Positions 40,652-49,316 of a stretch of 64,000 nt of DNA are shown here, piece after piece; within the stretch, counting starts at the first letter, position 1; each line of letters starts with the position of its first letter. The notes under the pieces were generated by a model. The model worked only from the letters and a program-made list of their open reading frames with translations. It searched no databases and was not told the DNA's origin. Source of the stretch: Halopelagius inordinatus. Lineage in GTDB: Archaea; Halobacteriota; Halobacteria; Halobacteriales; Haloferacaceae. The stretch spans positions 62,001 through 126,000 of the forward strand of contig NZ_FOOQ01000001.1 in assembly GCF_900113245.1 (NCBI RefSeq), in the 5' to 3' direction. The position numbers were made by a program, and so were the translations under genes.

Positions 40652-41569
40652 TCACCGCGTCAGCGACGGTTCCGAGACGGACTCGGACTCGGCTTCGCGC
40701 CACGAGTGGCGGGGTTCCCAGTCGAGTTCTTCAGCGGCCTTCACCGTCGAGAGCGCCGATTCCTCACCGTCGACCGTCCAGTCGTCGGGGAGTCCGCCGA
40801 AGAACTCCGACACCGCTTCGGCGGTCGGTCGTCCGAGGTAGTTCTCCTCTGCGGCGGCGTGGAACGCCTCGTGGCCCTCGACGTCGCTATCGAGTGCCGC
40901 GGCGACGATACCCGCTACGTCGCGCACGTCGACGTAACTCCAGAAGTTGCCCGCGCCGCCCGACAGGTCGCCCGACTCGGCCACGTCTCGGCAGTTGTAC
41001 TCGCCGGGGTACTGTATCCACGATGGCCGAATCGAGGCGACGGGGACGCCGTACTTGCGCGTGACCATCTTCGCCACCTCCTCGCCCGCGACTTTCGACG
41101 TTCCGTACGGGTCCTCCGGTCGCAACGGGTGCGACTCGGTGAGAGGCAACTCCTCGGGGAGCGTCTTCTCCTCGGCGAAGGCGAACCCGTAGGCGGATTC
41201 GCTCGACGCCCAGACGACCCGCGCCCCGGCGCGGCCCGCGCCGACGAGGACGTTGTACGTCGCGAGGGTGTTCGTCTCGAAGACGCGCCCGCCCGCGTGC
41301 CGCGTCGGCGACGGGAGGGCCGCCCAGTGAACGACCGCGTCGGGGTCTATCTCGCCGAGGAGGTCGAACGCCTCTCCCCTGTCCGTGAGGTCCGCCGCGC
41401 GGAAGTCCACGTTCTCGCGGGCGTCCGCCTCGAACCCCGGATGGTCGATATCGACGCAGACGACCTCGTACTCGTCCGCGAGAGCGTCCGCGATCCAGCG
41501 ACCCGACCGCCCGCCCGCGCCGGTGACGACGACTGTGTCCATGCTCTCGACGACGGGCCTGCCCGCCAT
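40652..41569 (-). CDS. NAD-dependent epimerase/dehydratase (extended SDR)
   Basis: A 305-residue extended SDR. The coenzyme motif is VTGAGGRSGRWIAD, with acidic specificity residue VDIDHP, and the active-site Tyr-x3-Lys is PYGTSKVAGE, after ASSESAYGF (Ser). The C-terminal domain has GNFWSYVDVRDVAGIVAAAL, common in nucleotide-sugar epimerases and reductases; the substrate is not deducible. A GGTTATAAAC box at 41591-41600 lies 25 bases upstream of the ATG at 41569, which favours it over the ATG at 41542. Divergent from htpX. Confidence 0.85.
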   Translation of the reverse strand: MAGRPVVESMDTVVVTGAGGRSGRWIADALADEYEVVCVDIDHPGFEADARENVDFRAADLTDRGEAFDLLGEIDPDAVVHWAALPSPTRHAGGRVFETNTLATYNVLVGAGRAGARVVWASSESAYGFAFAEEKTLPEELPLTESHPLRPEDPYGTSKVAGEEVAKMVTRKYGVPVASIRPSWIQYPGEYNCRDVAESGDLSGGAGNFWSYVDVRDVAGIVAAALDSDVEGHEAFHAAAEENYLGRPTAEAVSEFFGGLPDDWTVDGEESALSTVKAAEELDWEPRHSWREAESESVSEPSLTR

Positions 41570-41590
41570 AATTCCCCGTTCTCCAACAGC

Positions 41591-41600
41591 GTTTATAACC
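41591..41600 (-). promoter_or_regulatory. TATA-box promoter of the epimerase gene
   Basis: GGTTATAAAC on the minus strand; 25 bases before the ATG at 41569 decides the start choice. Confidence 0.55.
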
Positions 41601-41619
41601 GTGAGCACGAAGAGACAGT

Positions 41620-42489
41620 ATGGAATGGAAACGGGACTGGGGACTACGAGGGCGCATGGCCCTCACGATGTTCCTGCTTTTCGCCCTCTACATCGTCTTC
41701 GTGGCGGTGTTAGTGCGAACCGGATACGTGGTCGCCCTCCCCTTCGTCGTGTTGTTCCTCGGCGCGCAGTTCTTCTTCAGCGACAAACTCGCGCTCTACA
41801 GCATGGGCGCAAAGACGGTCTCCGAAGAGGAGTACCCCGAACTGCACGCGACCGTATCGCGCCTCTCTCAGCAGGCCGACCTGCCGAAACCGAAGATCGC
41901 CGTCGCGGACTCGCGCGTCCCGAACGCCTTCGCGACCGGACGCTCGAAGAAGTCCTCGGCCGTCGCCGTCACCACCGGCCTCCTGCGGACGTTGGACCGC
42001 GACGAACTCGAAGGCGTCCTCGCGCACGAACTCGCGCACGTGAAGAACCGCGACGTGATGGTGATGACAATCGCGTCGTTCCTCTCGACTGTGGCGTTCA
42101 TGGTCGTCCGCTGGGGGTTCTTCTTCGGCGGCGGGAACCGCGACAGACAGGGCGGCGGCGTCCTCGTGGCGGTGCTGGCCTCTCTCGTCGTCTGGATAAT
42201 CTCGTTTTTCCTCATCCGCGCGCTCTCGCGCTACCGCGAGTACGCCGCGGACAGAGGGGCGGCGCTCATCACCGGCCGACCGGCCGCACTCGCCTCCGCC
42301 CTCCAGAAGATATCCGGCCGGATGGAGAGCGTCCCGAGCGACGACCTGCGGGAGCAATCGGAGATGAACGCCTTTTTCATCATCCCGATAAAGAGCGGCG
42401 TCGTCGGGAAACTGTTCTCGACGCACCCCTCCACCGAGAACCGCATCGAACGACTCCGCCAACTCGAACGCGAGATGGAGACGGCCTGA
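41620..42489 (+). CDS. htpX: HtpX-family zinc metalloprotease (M48)
   Basis: A 289-residue membrane-anchored metalloprotease. Two N-terminal helices (residues about 13-33 and 37-53) precede the zinc site HELAH (H136, E137, H140) and the third ligand E207 in REYAADRGAAL. Another two helices flank the glycine-rich FGGGNRDRQGGG loop. In bacteria HtpX degrades misfolded membrane proteins and is stress-regulated; the same role is expected here. The gene is followed 3 bases later by the PspAB-like gene, so the two form an operon. Confidence 0.95.
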   Translation: MEWKRDWGLRGRMALTMFLLFALYIVFVAVLVRTGYVVALPFVVLFLGAQFFFSDKLALYSMGAKTVSEEEYPELHATVSRLSQQADLPKPKIAVADSRVPNAFATGRSKKSSAVAVTTGLLRTLDRDELEGVLAHELAHVKNRDVMVMTIASFLSTVAFMVVRWGFFFGGGNRDRQGGGVLVAVLASLVVWIISFFLIRALSRYREYAADRGAALITGRPAALASALQKISGRMESVPSDDLREQSEMNAFFIIPIKSGVVGKLFSTHPSTENRIERLRQLEREMETA

Positions 42490-42492
42490 CCG

Positions 42493-43098
42493 ATGGGACT
42501 GTTCGACTCCCTGCGCTCCGTTCTCGGTATGAGCGCCGAGGCGGACGCGACGCGCGACGCGGACCCGGAGGACCTGTTCGGGATGAGCACCGCCTACATG
42601 ACGATGGAGGCGGACTTGGGGTACGACCACGTCGGCGCGGCGGCGCTTTGCTTCTCCTCGGTCGATAGCACCGACTTCGCGGACACCGTAGACGAGGTGG
42701 AGGCCATCCTCCACGCCGGAAGCGAGGAGACGGGGACGACGTTCGAACTGTACGAAGACTCCCACGGGTGGGAGTGGGTCGTCCTCGAAGACGACGACCC
42801 CGAGGACCTCGTCACGAGCGTTCACTTCGCCGCGGACGAGTTCATCGAACAGGGCTACGGGTCGCGCCTCCTCGCGGCCGTCTTCGGGTTCGAGAAGGAC
42901 GGCCAACGCGCCTACTGGATATACTCGTTCCGCCGCGGGGCGTACTACCCGTTCGCGCCGGAACGCGGCAAAGAACAGAACGAGCAGGTGCTCCACAAAC
43001 TGGAGTCCGTCTTGGACGGCGAACTCGGACTCGAACCGGACAAAGAGTACTGGTACCCGATGTGGTCCGACCGGACCGGCGGCCACCCCTGGGAGTAG
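42493..43098 (+). CDS. PspA-associated protein PspAB
   Basis: A 201-residue soluble acidic protein of the family called PspA-associated PspAB, which occurs next to htpX or PspA-type genes in archaea and actinobacteria. It starts MGLFDSLRSVLGMSAEADATR, has an alpha/beta core with DLGYDHVGAAALCFSSVDSTDF and SFRRGAYYPFAPERGKEQNEQ, and ends in YWYPMWSDRTGGHPWE. The three-base gap from htpX suggests coupling. The likely role is in the membrane-stress response; the biochemical function is unknown. The family assignment rests on recall rather than a search. Confidence 0.65.
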   Translation: MGLFDSLRSVLGMSAEADATRDADPEDLFGMSTAYMTMEADLGYDHVGAAALCFSSVDSTDFADTVDEVEAILHAGSEETGTTFELYEDSHGWEWVVLEDDDPEDLVTSVHFAADEFIEQGYGSRLLAAVFGFEKDGQRAYWIYSFRRGAYYPFAPERGKEQNEQVLHKLESVLDGELGLEPDKEYWYPMWSDRTGGHPWE

Positions 43099-43223
43099 AC
43101 CCCCCGTCGCCGCGGTGACGACGCCCTCTCTTTCGGCTTCCCACCTCTGAGTCGCTTCGCCCGACGTCGCCGCGGGAGGACTCGACGTCACTCCGACGTT
43201 CTCGCCACTTGAAAATTCACCGA

Positions 43224-43242
43224 CCGGGTTCAGACGACCCGG
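43224..43242. terminator. Hairpin upstream of radA
   Basis: CCGGGT-TCAGACG-ACCCGG, a 6-bp stem with a 7-base loop about 40 bases before the radA TATA box and about 125 bases after the pspAB stop. Possible terminator of the htpX transcript. Confidence 0.3.
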
Positions 43243-43282
43243 CGCAGTCTTGCGATTACACTTTCACCACGCTGTTAACGAG

Positions 43283-43291
43283 CCTTTATGT
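43283..43291 (+). promoter_or_regulatory. TATA-box promoter of radA
   Basis: CCTTTATGT, about 30 bases before the ATG at 43318. Confidence 0.5.
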
Positions 43292-43317
43292 GGGTATAGG
43301 CCCGAGGAGAGAGTACG

Positions 43318-44349
43318 ATGGCAGAAGACGACTTAGAGAACCTCCCCGGCGTCGGCCCCGCGACAGCAGACAAACTCATCGATACGGGCTACGAGAGCTA
43401 TCAGAGCATCGCGGTAGCCAGCCCCGGCGAACTCTCGAACAAAGCCGACATCGGAAGCAGCACGGCATCGGACATCATCAACGCGGCCCGCGACGCCGCG
43501 GACGTCGGCGGGTTCGAGACCGGTTCGGTGGTCCTCGAACGGCGCGAACAGATCGGCAAACTCAGTTGGCGCATCCCCGAGGCCGACGACTTACTCGGCG
43601 GCGGCTTGGAGACCCAGTCCATCACCGAGGTGTACGGCGAGTTCGGTGCCGGGAAGTCGCAGGTCACCCACCAGATGGCGGTCAACGTCCAACTGCCGAA
43701 GGAACACGGCGGCCTGCACGGCAGTTGTATCTTCATCGACTCCGAGGACACGTTCCGTCCCGAACGTATCGACGACATGGTCCGCGGACTCGACGACGAG
43801 GCCCTGCAGGCGACGATGGACGACCGAGAGATAGAGGGGACGCCGGACGACGAAGAGGCGATGCAGGAACTCCTCGAAGACATCCTCGACAAGATTCACG
43901 TCGCGAAGGCGTTCAACTCCAACCACCAGATTCTCCTCGCGGAGAAGGCGAAGGAAGTCGCCAGCGAACACGAAGACGACGACTTCCCGGTGCGTCTGGT
44001 CTGCGTGGACTCTCTGACCGCGCACTTCCGCGCGGAGTACGTCGGCCGCGGCGAACTCGCGGAACGACAGCAGAAACTCAACAAACATCTCCACGACCTG
44101 ATGCGCCTCGGCGACCTGTACAACTCCATCGTCCTCGTGACGAATCAGGTGGCGTCGAACCCCGACTCGTACTTCGGCGACCCGACCCAGCCCATCGGTG
44201 GCAACATCCTCGGGCACACCTCGACGTTCCGCATCTACCTCCGCAAGTCGAAGGGCGACAAGCGTATCGTCCGCCTCGTGGACGCGCCGAACCTCGCCGA
44301 CGGCGAGGCGGTCATGCGCGTGCAGGACGGCGGTCTGATGCCCGAGTAA
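43318..44349 (+). CDS. radA: RadA recombinase
   Basis: A 343-residue archaeal RecA/Rad51 homologue that forms filaments on single-stranded DNA and catalyses strand exchange. An N-terminal helix-hairpin-helix domain (residues 5-60) is followed by the ATPase core with Walker [10 protein letters not shown] (107-115) and Walker [12 protein letters not shown]. The L2-loop region with [20 protein letters not shown] and the C-terminal [20 protein letters not shown] are intact. No intein is present in the gene. The upstream spacer holds a TATA box and a hairpin. Confidence 0.97.
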   Translation: MAEDDLENLPGVGPATADKLIDTGYESYQSIAVASPGELSNKADIGSSTASDIINAARDAADVGGFETGSVVLERREQIGKLSWRIPEADDLLGGGLETQSITEVYGEFGAGKSQVTHQMAVNVQLPKEHGGLHGSCIFIDSEDTFRPERIDDMVRGLDDEALQATMDDREIEGTPDDEEAMQELLEDILDKIHVAKAFNSNHQILLAEKAKEVASEHEDDDFPVRLVCVDSLTAHFRAEYVGRGELAERQQKLNKHLHDLMRLGDLYNSIVLVTNQVASNPDSYFGDPTQPIGGNILGHTSTFRIYLRKSKGDKRIVRLVDAPNLADGEAVMRVQDGGLMPE

Positions 44350-44563
44350 GCGGCGTTCTGAACTCCGACGACGGTTCGACCCCTGCCGACGGGTGTTCGC
44401 CCTCGCGTCTCGCGATTCGGCGGTGACGCCCCGACCCGATACCCCGTCGCTGGTGATTTCTAGCCGATTAGTATTGCTCCATGTAGACAATAACAATGGG
44501 CGGGTGGTCCTCTTTCGACCTCTTGTATGCGGATAAAGGGTGGTTATTCGGAACGCGTTCTCA

Positions 44564-44571
44564 CAATATTG
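44564..44571. promoter_or_regulatory. Palindrome in the sulfur-operon promoter region
   Basis: CAATATTG in an A+T-rich 287-base spacer upstream of the TusA-like gene. The spacer (44350-44636) also holds CACTATTATC, a TATA-like element, about 50 bases before the start. Confidence 0.3.
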
Positions 44572-44636
44572 GAATCAGGACGCACTATTATCATCGCTCC
44601 CTCCGAACGCTTACGTGCGACCACGAGGTGACCACG

Positions 44637-44876
44637 ATGACCGAAGCTCTCTCCCCCGACGTGACGCTGGACGAACGCGGCGCTGGCTGTCCCGGCCCGC
44701 TGATGAGTCTGGTTGGCAAAGTAAAGGACGTCGACTCCGGAACCGTCGTCGAACTCCGCACGAGCGACAGGGGTTCGAAAGACGACGTACCGGAGTGGCT
44801 AGAGAAAGCCGGACACGAACTCCTCGGCGTCGAAGACCACGAGGGCTACTGGAGTATACACATCCGGAAATCGTAA
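44637..44876 (+). CDS. TusA-like sulfur carrier protein
   Basis: A 79-residue TusA/SirA-family protein. The sulfur-carrying Cys is C18 in the CPxP motif GAGCPGPLMSL, and the fold pattern beta-alpha-beta continues with SGTVVELRTSDRGSKDDVPEWLEKAGHELLG. It accepts and hands on persulfide sulfur. It lies in front of the sulfide:quinone reductase-like flavoprotein gene, 58 bases apart, and DUF1641. The set suggests handling of sulfane sulfur from sulfide oxidation. The ATG at 44637 fits the fold start; the longer frame upstream is non-conserved. Confidence 0.87.
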   Translation: MTEALSPDVTLDERGAGCPGPLMSLVGKVKDVDSGTVVELRTSDRGSKDDVPEWLEKAGHELLGVEDHEGYWSIHIRKS

Positions 44877-44934
44877 CGAACGGACAGAGAGACGCCGAAC
44901 GGACCACCGAACGACCCGGCTATCGAACCCACAC

Positions 44935-46077
44935 ATGACCCAACGAATCGTAATCATCGGCGGCGGAACCGGAGGGTCGGTCCTCGCAAACCGACTGGCA
45001 GACGGTCTCGCGCCGGAAATAGACGAAGACGACGTCGAAGTGACGCTCGTGAACGACTCGACAGACCACGTCTACAAACCGGTCTGGCTGTACGTCGCCT
45101 TCGGACAACGCGACGTGGCCGACGGCGTCAGACCGCTCGCGGACCTCGTCGACTCTCGTGTCGACTTGGTGTACGACCGCGTCGAGGGAATCGACAAGGA
45201 CGCAAAGCGCCTGACGCTTCGTCAGGGCGCTGCGCTCTCGTACGACTACCTCGTCCTCGCGACGGGGGCGACTATCACGCCCGAGGAGGTTCCCGGTCTG
45301 AAAGAGGGGGCGCACGACTTCTACAGCGCCGACGGAGCGGAGCGACTCCGCGACGAACTCGCGGAGTTCACCGAAGGACACCTCGTCTTGTCGGTGGTCG
45401 GATCGCCGCACATGTGCCCGGCGGCGCCCGTCGAGTTCGTCATGATGGCCGACGAGTGGTTCCGCGAACGAGGGCTGCGCGACCAGGTGGACATCACCTA
45501 CACCTACCCCATACAGCGACTCCACGGTAAGGTTCCCATCCACGAGTGGGCCGAACCTCGGTTCGAAGAGCGCGGTATCGACACCGTGACGTTCTTCAAC
45601 GCCGAGGAGGTCGACCCGGAGTCGGGCGTCATCCGTTCGATGGAGGGAGAGGAACTCGACTACGACCTCCTCGTCGGCATCCCGCCGCACCGCGGCGACC
45701 GACTCGTGACGGACTCCGGTCTCGGCGACGACGGCTGGGTCGAGGTGGACCAACACACCTTGGAGGCGGCGCGCGCCGACGACGTGTACGCCCTCGGAGA
45801 CGCCAGCGACGTCTCGGCGCCGAAAGCCGGGAGCGCCGCCCACTACCAGGCATCGGTGGTGGCCGACCGAATCGCCAGCCAGGTCCGCGAACAGGTACCG
45901 ACCGCGACGTACGACGGAAAGACCGTCTGCTTCATCGAAGCGGGCACGAACGAGGCGACGTTCGTCTCGTTCGACTACGAGAACGAACCGGTCGTGCGTC
46001 CCGAGTCGAAGTTCGTCCACTGGGCGAAACTCGCCTACAACGAATCGTACTGGCTCACCGCGCGAGGACTCCTGTGA
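44935..46077 (+). CDS. Sulfide:quinone oxidoreductase-like flavoprotein
   Basis: A 380-residue FAD-binding oxidoreductase of the SQR/NDH-2 superfamily. The dinucleotide motif is GGGTGGS (9-15), the second FAD site is YALGDASDVSAPKAGSAAHYQ, and LVLATGATITP is the glycine-rich region. Two cysteines, C161 (HMCPAAPVEF) and C332 (TVCFIEAG), sit where SQR/FCSD redox cysteines occur. Coupled to TusA-like and DUF1641 proteins in one direction, it probably oxidises sulfide, feeding electrons to quinone and sulfur to the carrier. The substrate is inferred from cysteines and gene context. Confidence 0.85.
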   Translation: MTQRIVIIGGGTGGSVLANRLADGLAPEIDEDDVEVTLVNDSTDHVYKPVWLYVAFGQRDVADGVRPLADLVDSRVDLVYDRVEGIDKDAKRLTLRQGAALSYDYLVLATGATITPEEVPGLKEGAHDFYSADGAERLRDELAEFTEGHLVLSVVGSPHMCPAAPVEFVMMADEWFRERGLRDQVDITYTYPIQRLHGKVPIHEWAEPRFEERGIDTVTFFNAEEVDPESGVIRSMEGEELDYDLLVGIPPHRGDRLVTDSGLGDDGWVEVDQHTLEAARADDVYALGDASDVSAPKAGSAAHYQASVVADRIASQVREQVPTATYDGKTVCFIEAGTNEATFVSFDYENEPVVRPESKFVHWAKLAYNESYWLTARGLL

Positions 46078-46086
46078 GGTCGACTC

Positions 46087-46728
46087 ATGAGTGACTCTGA
46101 CACCGAAGTAGAGTTCGAGGCGGAAACGTCCGAACTCGCACACGCAATCGAGAAGAACCCCGAAGCGGTCGCCCGCTTCGTCGAACGACTCGACTTGGTG
46201 AACGAACTACTCGACGTGGCCGAACTCGGCACCGGCGCTCTCGAAGACGACATGGTCGTCGAACTCTCCGGCACGGCGGCGACGCTGGCGGAGGCGGGCG
46301 ACGCCGCGGCCACTACGGAGACGGTCCGACTCGCGGAGTCGGTCGGCGAGAACGGCGACGAACTCGCGGCGGCGCTGCAGACGCTGGCCGAACTCCAGCG
46401 GACGGGCACGCTCGACGACCTGGTCTCGTTGGCCGACGTGGTCTCGCTCGCCTCCGGCGCACTCGAAGACGACATGGTGACCGAACTCGCCTCGACGGGG
46501 GCCGCACTCGGCGAAGTCGCCGACGAAGCGTCCGACCCGAACGCTGTCCGCGGTCTGACGACGCTCATGCGTGCACTCGGTGAGGCCAGCGACCCGGACG
46601 ACCCGCCGAAGCCGACGGGCGTGCTCGACGTGTTTCGCGCGATTCGAGACCCGGACGTTCGAACCGGAATCAGCTACGTCGTCTCGCTCGCGAAAGCGCT
46701 CGGGGCGTCGCTGCGGCGACCGAAGTAG
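46087..46728 (+). CDS. DUF1641-domain protein
   Basis: A 213-residue, helical, Ala/Leu/Asp-rich protein. Three repeats of a motif ending in ALEDDMV (GTGALEDDMVVELSG and SGALEDDMVTELAST) are seen, followed by a C-terminal DUF1641 core (GVLDVFRAIRDPDVRTGISYVVSLAKAL). DUF1641 genes commonly sit next to SQR-like or formate-type flavoproteins; the function is unknown. It begins nine bases after the flavoprotein stop, so it is probably co-transcribed. The protein has no cysteine and may be a structural or membrane-associated partner. Confidence 0.83.
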   Translation: MSDSDTEVEFEAETSELAHAIEKNPEAVARFVERLDLVNELLDVAELGTGALEDDMVVELSGTAATLAEAGDAAATTETVRLAESVGENGDELAAALQTLAELQRTGTLDDLVSLADVVSLASGALEDDMVTELASTGAALGEVADEASDPNAVRGLTTLMRALGEASDPDDPPKPTGVLDVFRAIRDPDVRTGISYVVSLAKALGASLRRPK

Positions 46729-46754
46729 AGACGGAGAGACGCGGCGGCGAACGA

Positions 46755-47171
46755 CTACTCTTCGGTCGTCGTCCGGTCGATTTCTTCGCCCTCGTGCAGT
46801 TTCGCGCCGTCCTGTGCGACTTTCTCCGCGAGGACGGCGCATTTGATCCGCATCGGCGAGATATCGACGCCGAGCATCTCCACCACGTCGTCGGTGTCCA
46901 TCGCTTCGAGTTCCGACAGCGTCGTCCCCGGGAGGGTCTGTGAGAGCATGCTCGCGGAGGCCTGACTGATGGCGCATCCGTCGCCGGTGAAACTGACGAA
47001 CTCGATGGTCTCGTCGTCGTCCTCCAAGCGCACGTTCATCGTGATGGTGTCGCCGCAGGAGGGGTTCTCCCCGGTGTGGGTGAACGTCGGGTCTTCCATC
47101 TCGCCCTTGTTCCGGGGGTTCTTGTAGTGGTCCAGAATCTGCTGTCGATACATGTCGGAACCCATTCCCAT
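46755..47171 (-). CDS. Iron-sulfur cluster scaffold (SufU/IscU type)
   Basis: A 138-residue IscU/SufU-family scaffold. The three ligand cysteines are C39 (NPSCGD), C66 (GDGCAIS) and C111 (IKCAVL), with the conserved Asp41 in the first loop. SufU-type proteins act as zinc-dependent sulfur acceptors for SufS or as Fe-S scaffold; SufS is 0.7 kb downstream on the same strand, separated by the MscS gene. Start at ATG 47171 has leaderless spacing to a CTTTTTGG element; a downstream ATG at 47165 is also possible. A separate NifU-C protein occurs at 4.1-4.5 kb. Confidence 0.92.
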   Translation of the reverse strand: MGMGSDMYRQQILDHYKNPRNKGEMEDPTFTHTGENPSCGDTITMNVRLEDDDETIEFVSFTGDGCAISQASASMLSQTLPGTTLSELEAMDTDDVVEMLGVDISPMRIKCAVLAEKVAQDGAKLHEGEEIDRTTTEE

Positions 47172-47217
47172 AGTTATCTTCGCTACGGCGGTGCGGCCAA
47201 AAAGGGTTCCGGGGCGG

Positions 47218-47778
47218 TCAGGCGGCGGCGTCCGCGAGCGTCGTCCACTTCTTTTCTACGTCGCGGTTCGCGACCACGACGGTGTCTCCGTCTTCGTTCT
47301 CGAAGCGCGTCTTCCGCAGTTCGATGGTCTGGACCGTCCCCGTCACCGGGTCCGCCTCTACCCGGTCGCCGGGGTTGAAATCGGGGTCACGGAGGAGATA
47401 GACGCCGGCGACGGTGTCGGCTATCATGTTCGAGAGAGCGTAGGAGACGCCGAGAGCGATGAACCCCGCCGCCGTCCCCAGACTCGCCGCTATCTCGCCC
47501 ATCCCGAGGATGTCCAACAGCGTCAACGCGACGCCGAACCAAAGAAAGACACTCGCGGCGGTCACGCCCAACTCGACGACGAGGTCCTGTTCTTCCGGGT
47601 AGACCGCGTCCAACGACCGACGGAGGACGGCGAGCACGATTTTCACGCCGACGTACGCGATAGCGAGAAAGACGACTGCGGTGAGAACTCTCGGCGCCGC
47701 CGCACGAATCCCCTCGCCGAACGCGTCGAGGGTCCGCCAGACCGTCTCTGCGAGATATCGCGTGGCCGCTCGTGTCAT
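47218..47778 (-). CDS. Small-conductance mechanosensitive channel family (MscS-like)
   Basis: A 186-residue short MscS-family protein. Three hydrophobic helices span about residues 25-100, with the Gly/Ala-rich pore helix MGEIAASLGTAAGFIALGVSYALS near 92-115, followed by the beta domain GDRVEADPVTGTVQTIELRKTRFENEDGDTVVVANRDV. It is shorter than typical MscS and lacks a large C-terminal cage. It should release solutes on osmotic downshock, a plausible need in haloarchaea. Sits between sufU and sufS but is likely independent. Function inferred from the fold signatures. Confidence 0.82.
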   Translation of the reverse strand: MTRAATRYLAETVWRTLDAFGEGIRAAAPRVLTAVVFLAIAYVGVKIVLAVLRRSLDAVYPEEQDLVVELGVTAASVFLWFGVALTLLDILGMGEIAASLGTAAGFIALGVSYALSNMIADTVAGVYLLRDPDFNPGDRVEADPVTGTVQTIELRKTRFENEDGDTVVVANRDVEKKWTTLADAAA

Positions 47779-47884
47779 ACGCTCGGCTCGTCACTCTCTC
47801 ACAAAATTCTTCGGGAGACGGGCGCGCCCGGCGACTCACGGCGCGGAGACGATTCGCCGGATTCGAGGCGGGGAACGACCGAAC

Positions 47885-49162
47885 TCAGGCGAACAACTGC
47901 CGCGCGTCGTCGATGGCTTCGACCAGCTTGTCGATTTCTTCTCGGGTGTTATATATATAGAACGACGCGCGCGTGGAAGCCGGGACGCCGAGTTTGTCGT
48001 GAAGCGGTTGCGTGCAGTGGTCGCCCGCGCGGACGGCGACGGCGTGGTCGTTGAGGATGCTCGAGAGGTCGTGGGCGTGGACGCCCTCTACGTTGAACCC
48101 GACGAGGCCGCCTCTGTCGTCGCCGGGCGGGCCGTATATTTCGATGTCGTCGAACGCCGTCAGTTCGTCGTACGCGTACTCCGCGAGGTGTTCCTCGTGG
48201 GCTTGGACGTTCTCCATCCCGATGTCGTCGAGGTAGTCGATTGCGGCGTGCAGGGCGATGCCCTGCTCTATGACCGGCGTTCCGGCCTCGAACTTCCACG
48301 GGAGGTCCTCCCACGTCGAGTCCTCGTAGGTGACGCTTCGAATCATCGACCCGCCGTAGAGGTACGGGTCCATCTCTTCGAGGATCTCCTCTTTCCCGTA
48401 GAGGACGCCGATACCCGTCGGGCCGAGCATCTTGTGTCCCGAGAAGGCGAAGAAGTCCGCGTCGATGGCTTCGACGTCGACGGGCCGCGTCGGCACCGAC
48501 TGCGCGGCGTCGACGAAGATGTACGCGCCCGCCTCGTGGGCTAGGTCGGCGAGTTCGGAGACGGGAACGACGGTGCCGAGCGTGTTCGAGACGTGGACTG
48601 CGCTCACCATCTTCGTCGAGTCGTCTACGAGTTCCGCGGCGTGTTCCATGTCGAGGTAGCCCTCGTCGGTGACTCGGATGTAGCGCACCTCCGCGCCCGT
48701 CTTCTTGGCTATCTGCTGCCAGGTAACGAGCGACGCGTGGTGTTCCATCTCGGTGAGAACGACGCTGTCGCCGGGGCCGAGTTCGTTCAGCCCCCACGCG
48801 TAGGCGACGAGGTTCATCGCCTCCGTCGTGTTCTTCGTGAACACGATTTCCTCGCGACCCGACGCGCCGATGAACTCCGCGACCCGGTCGTGGGCGTTCT
48901 CGTACGCGACGGACGCTTCCTGACTCAGGTGGTGGATGCCGCGGTGGACGTTCGAGTTGTAGCCGTAGTAGTAGTCGACGATGGCTTCGACGACCTGTTT
49001 CGGCGTCTGACTCGTGGCCGCGTTGTCGAGATAGACTAACGGCAGGGTGTCGTCCGGACCCTCGCCGGGCGTCGTGGTGTCGCCGCCGACGTTCCGTTCG
49101 AGGATGGGGAAGTCCTCGCGGATGCTCGCGACGTCAACTGGGTACGATTCCTGCGCTTCCAT
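47885..49162 (-). CDS. sufS: Cysteine desulfurase SufS
   Basis: A 425-residue PLP enzyme that takes sulfur from cysteine for Fe-S clusters. The PLP lysine is K244 in FSGHKMLGPTGIGVLYGK; the active-site Cys is C383 in RAGDHCTQPLHDK. The conserved YLDNAATSQTPK, GREEIVFTKNTTEAMN and HHASLVTWQQ blocks are intact. It is encoded on the same strand as sufU with the MscS-like gene between them. Acts with the SufU scaffold; SufB/C/D genes are not in the window. Confidence 0.95.
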   Translation of the reverse strand: MEAQESYPVDVASIREDFPILERNVGGDTTTPGEGPDDTLPLVYLDNAATSQTPKQVVEAIVDYYYGYNSNVHRGIHHLSQEASVAYENAHDRVAEFIGASGREEIVFTKNTTEAMNLVAYAWGLNELGPGDSVVLTEMEHHASLVTWQQIAKKTGAEVRYIRVTDEGYLDMEHAAELVDDSTKMVSAVHVSNTLGTVVPVSELADLAHEAGAYIFVDAAQSVPTRPVDVEAIDADFFAFSGHKMLGPTGIGVLYGKEEILEEMDPYLYGGSMIRSVTYEDSTWEDLPWKFEAGTPVIEQGIALHAAIDYLDDIGMENVQAHEEHLAEYAYDELTAFDDIEIYGPPGDDRGGLVGFNVEGVHAHDLSSILNDHAVAVRAGDHCTQPLHDKLGVPASTRASFYIYNTREEIDKLVEAIDDARQLFA

Positions 49163-49266
49163 TGGAGGAACGTAGCGGGCACAGCACTAACACGTCTTCG
49201 GTCCGGGCGTCGGAGCGAAACGAGATTCGGTTACGACAGCGCGGTCAAGCCGTCGCTCCGGAGGTG

Positions 49267-49293
49267 AAAAACGCGCGGCGCGTCTCCGCGCCG
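49267..49293 (-). terminator. Intrinsic-like terminator after the DUF424 gene
   Basis: On the minus strand CGGCGCG-GAGA-CGCGCCG forms a perfect 7-bp stem and is followed within a few bases by GTTTTT. It lies 24-50 bases beyond the DUF424 stop, where the TPR-DUF424 transcript should end. Confidence 0.55.
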
Positions 49294-49316
49294 AACCGAA
49301 GACGGCGAACGCGGGG

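Noticed and set aside
41710-43191. 493-codon minus-strand frame
   Set aside because: Antisense image of htpX and the PspAB-like gene.
43318-44349. Possible intein in radA
   Set aside because: The gene is of normal length and all RecA-fold motifs are continuous.
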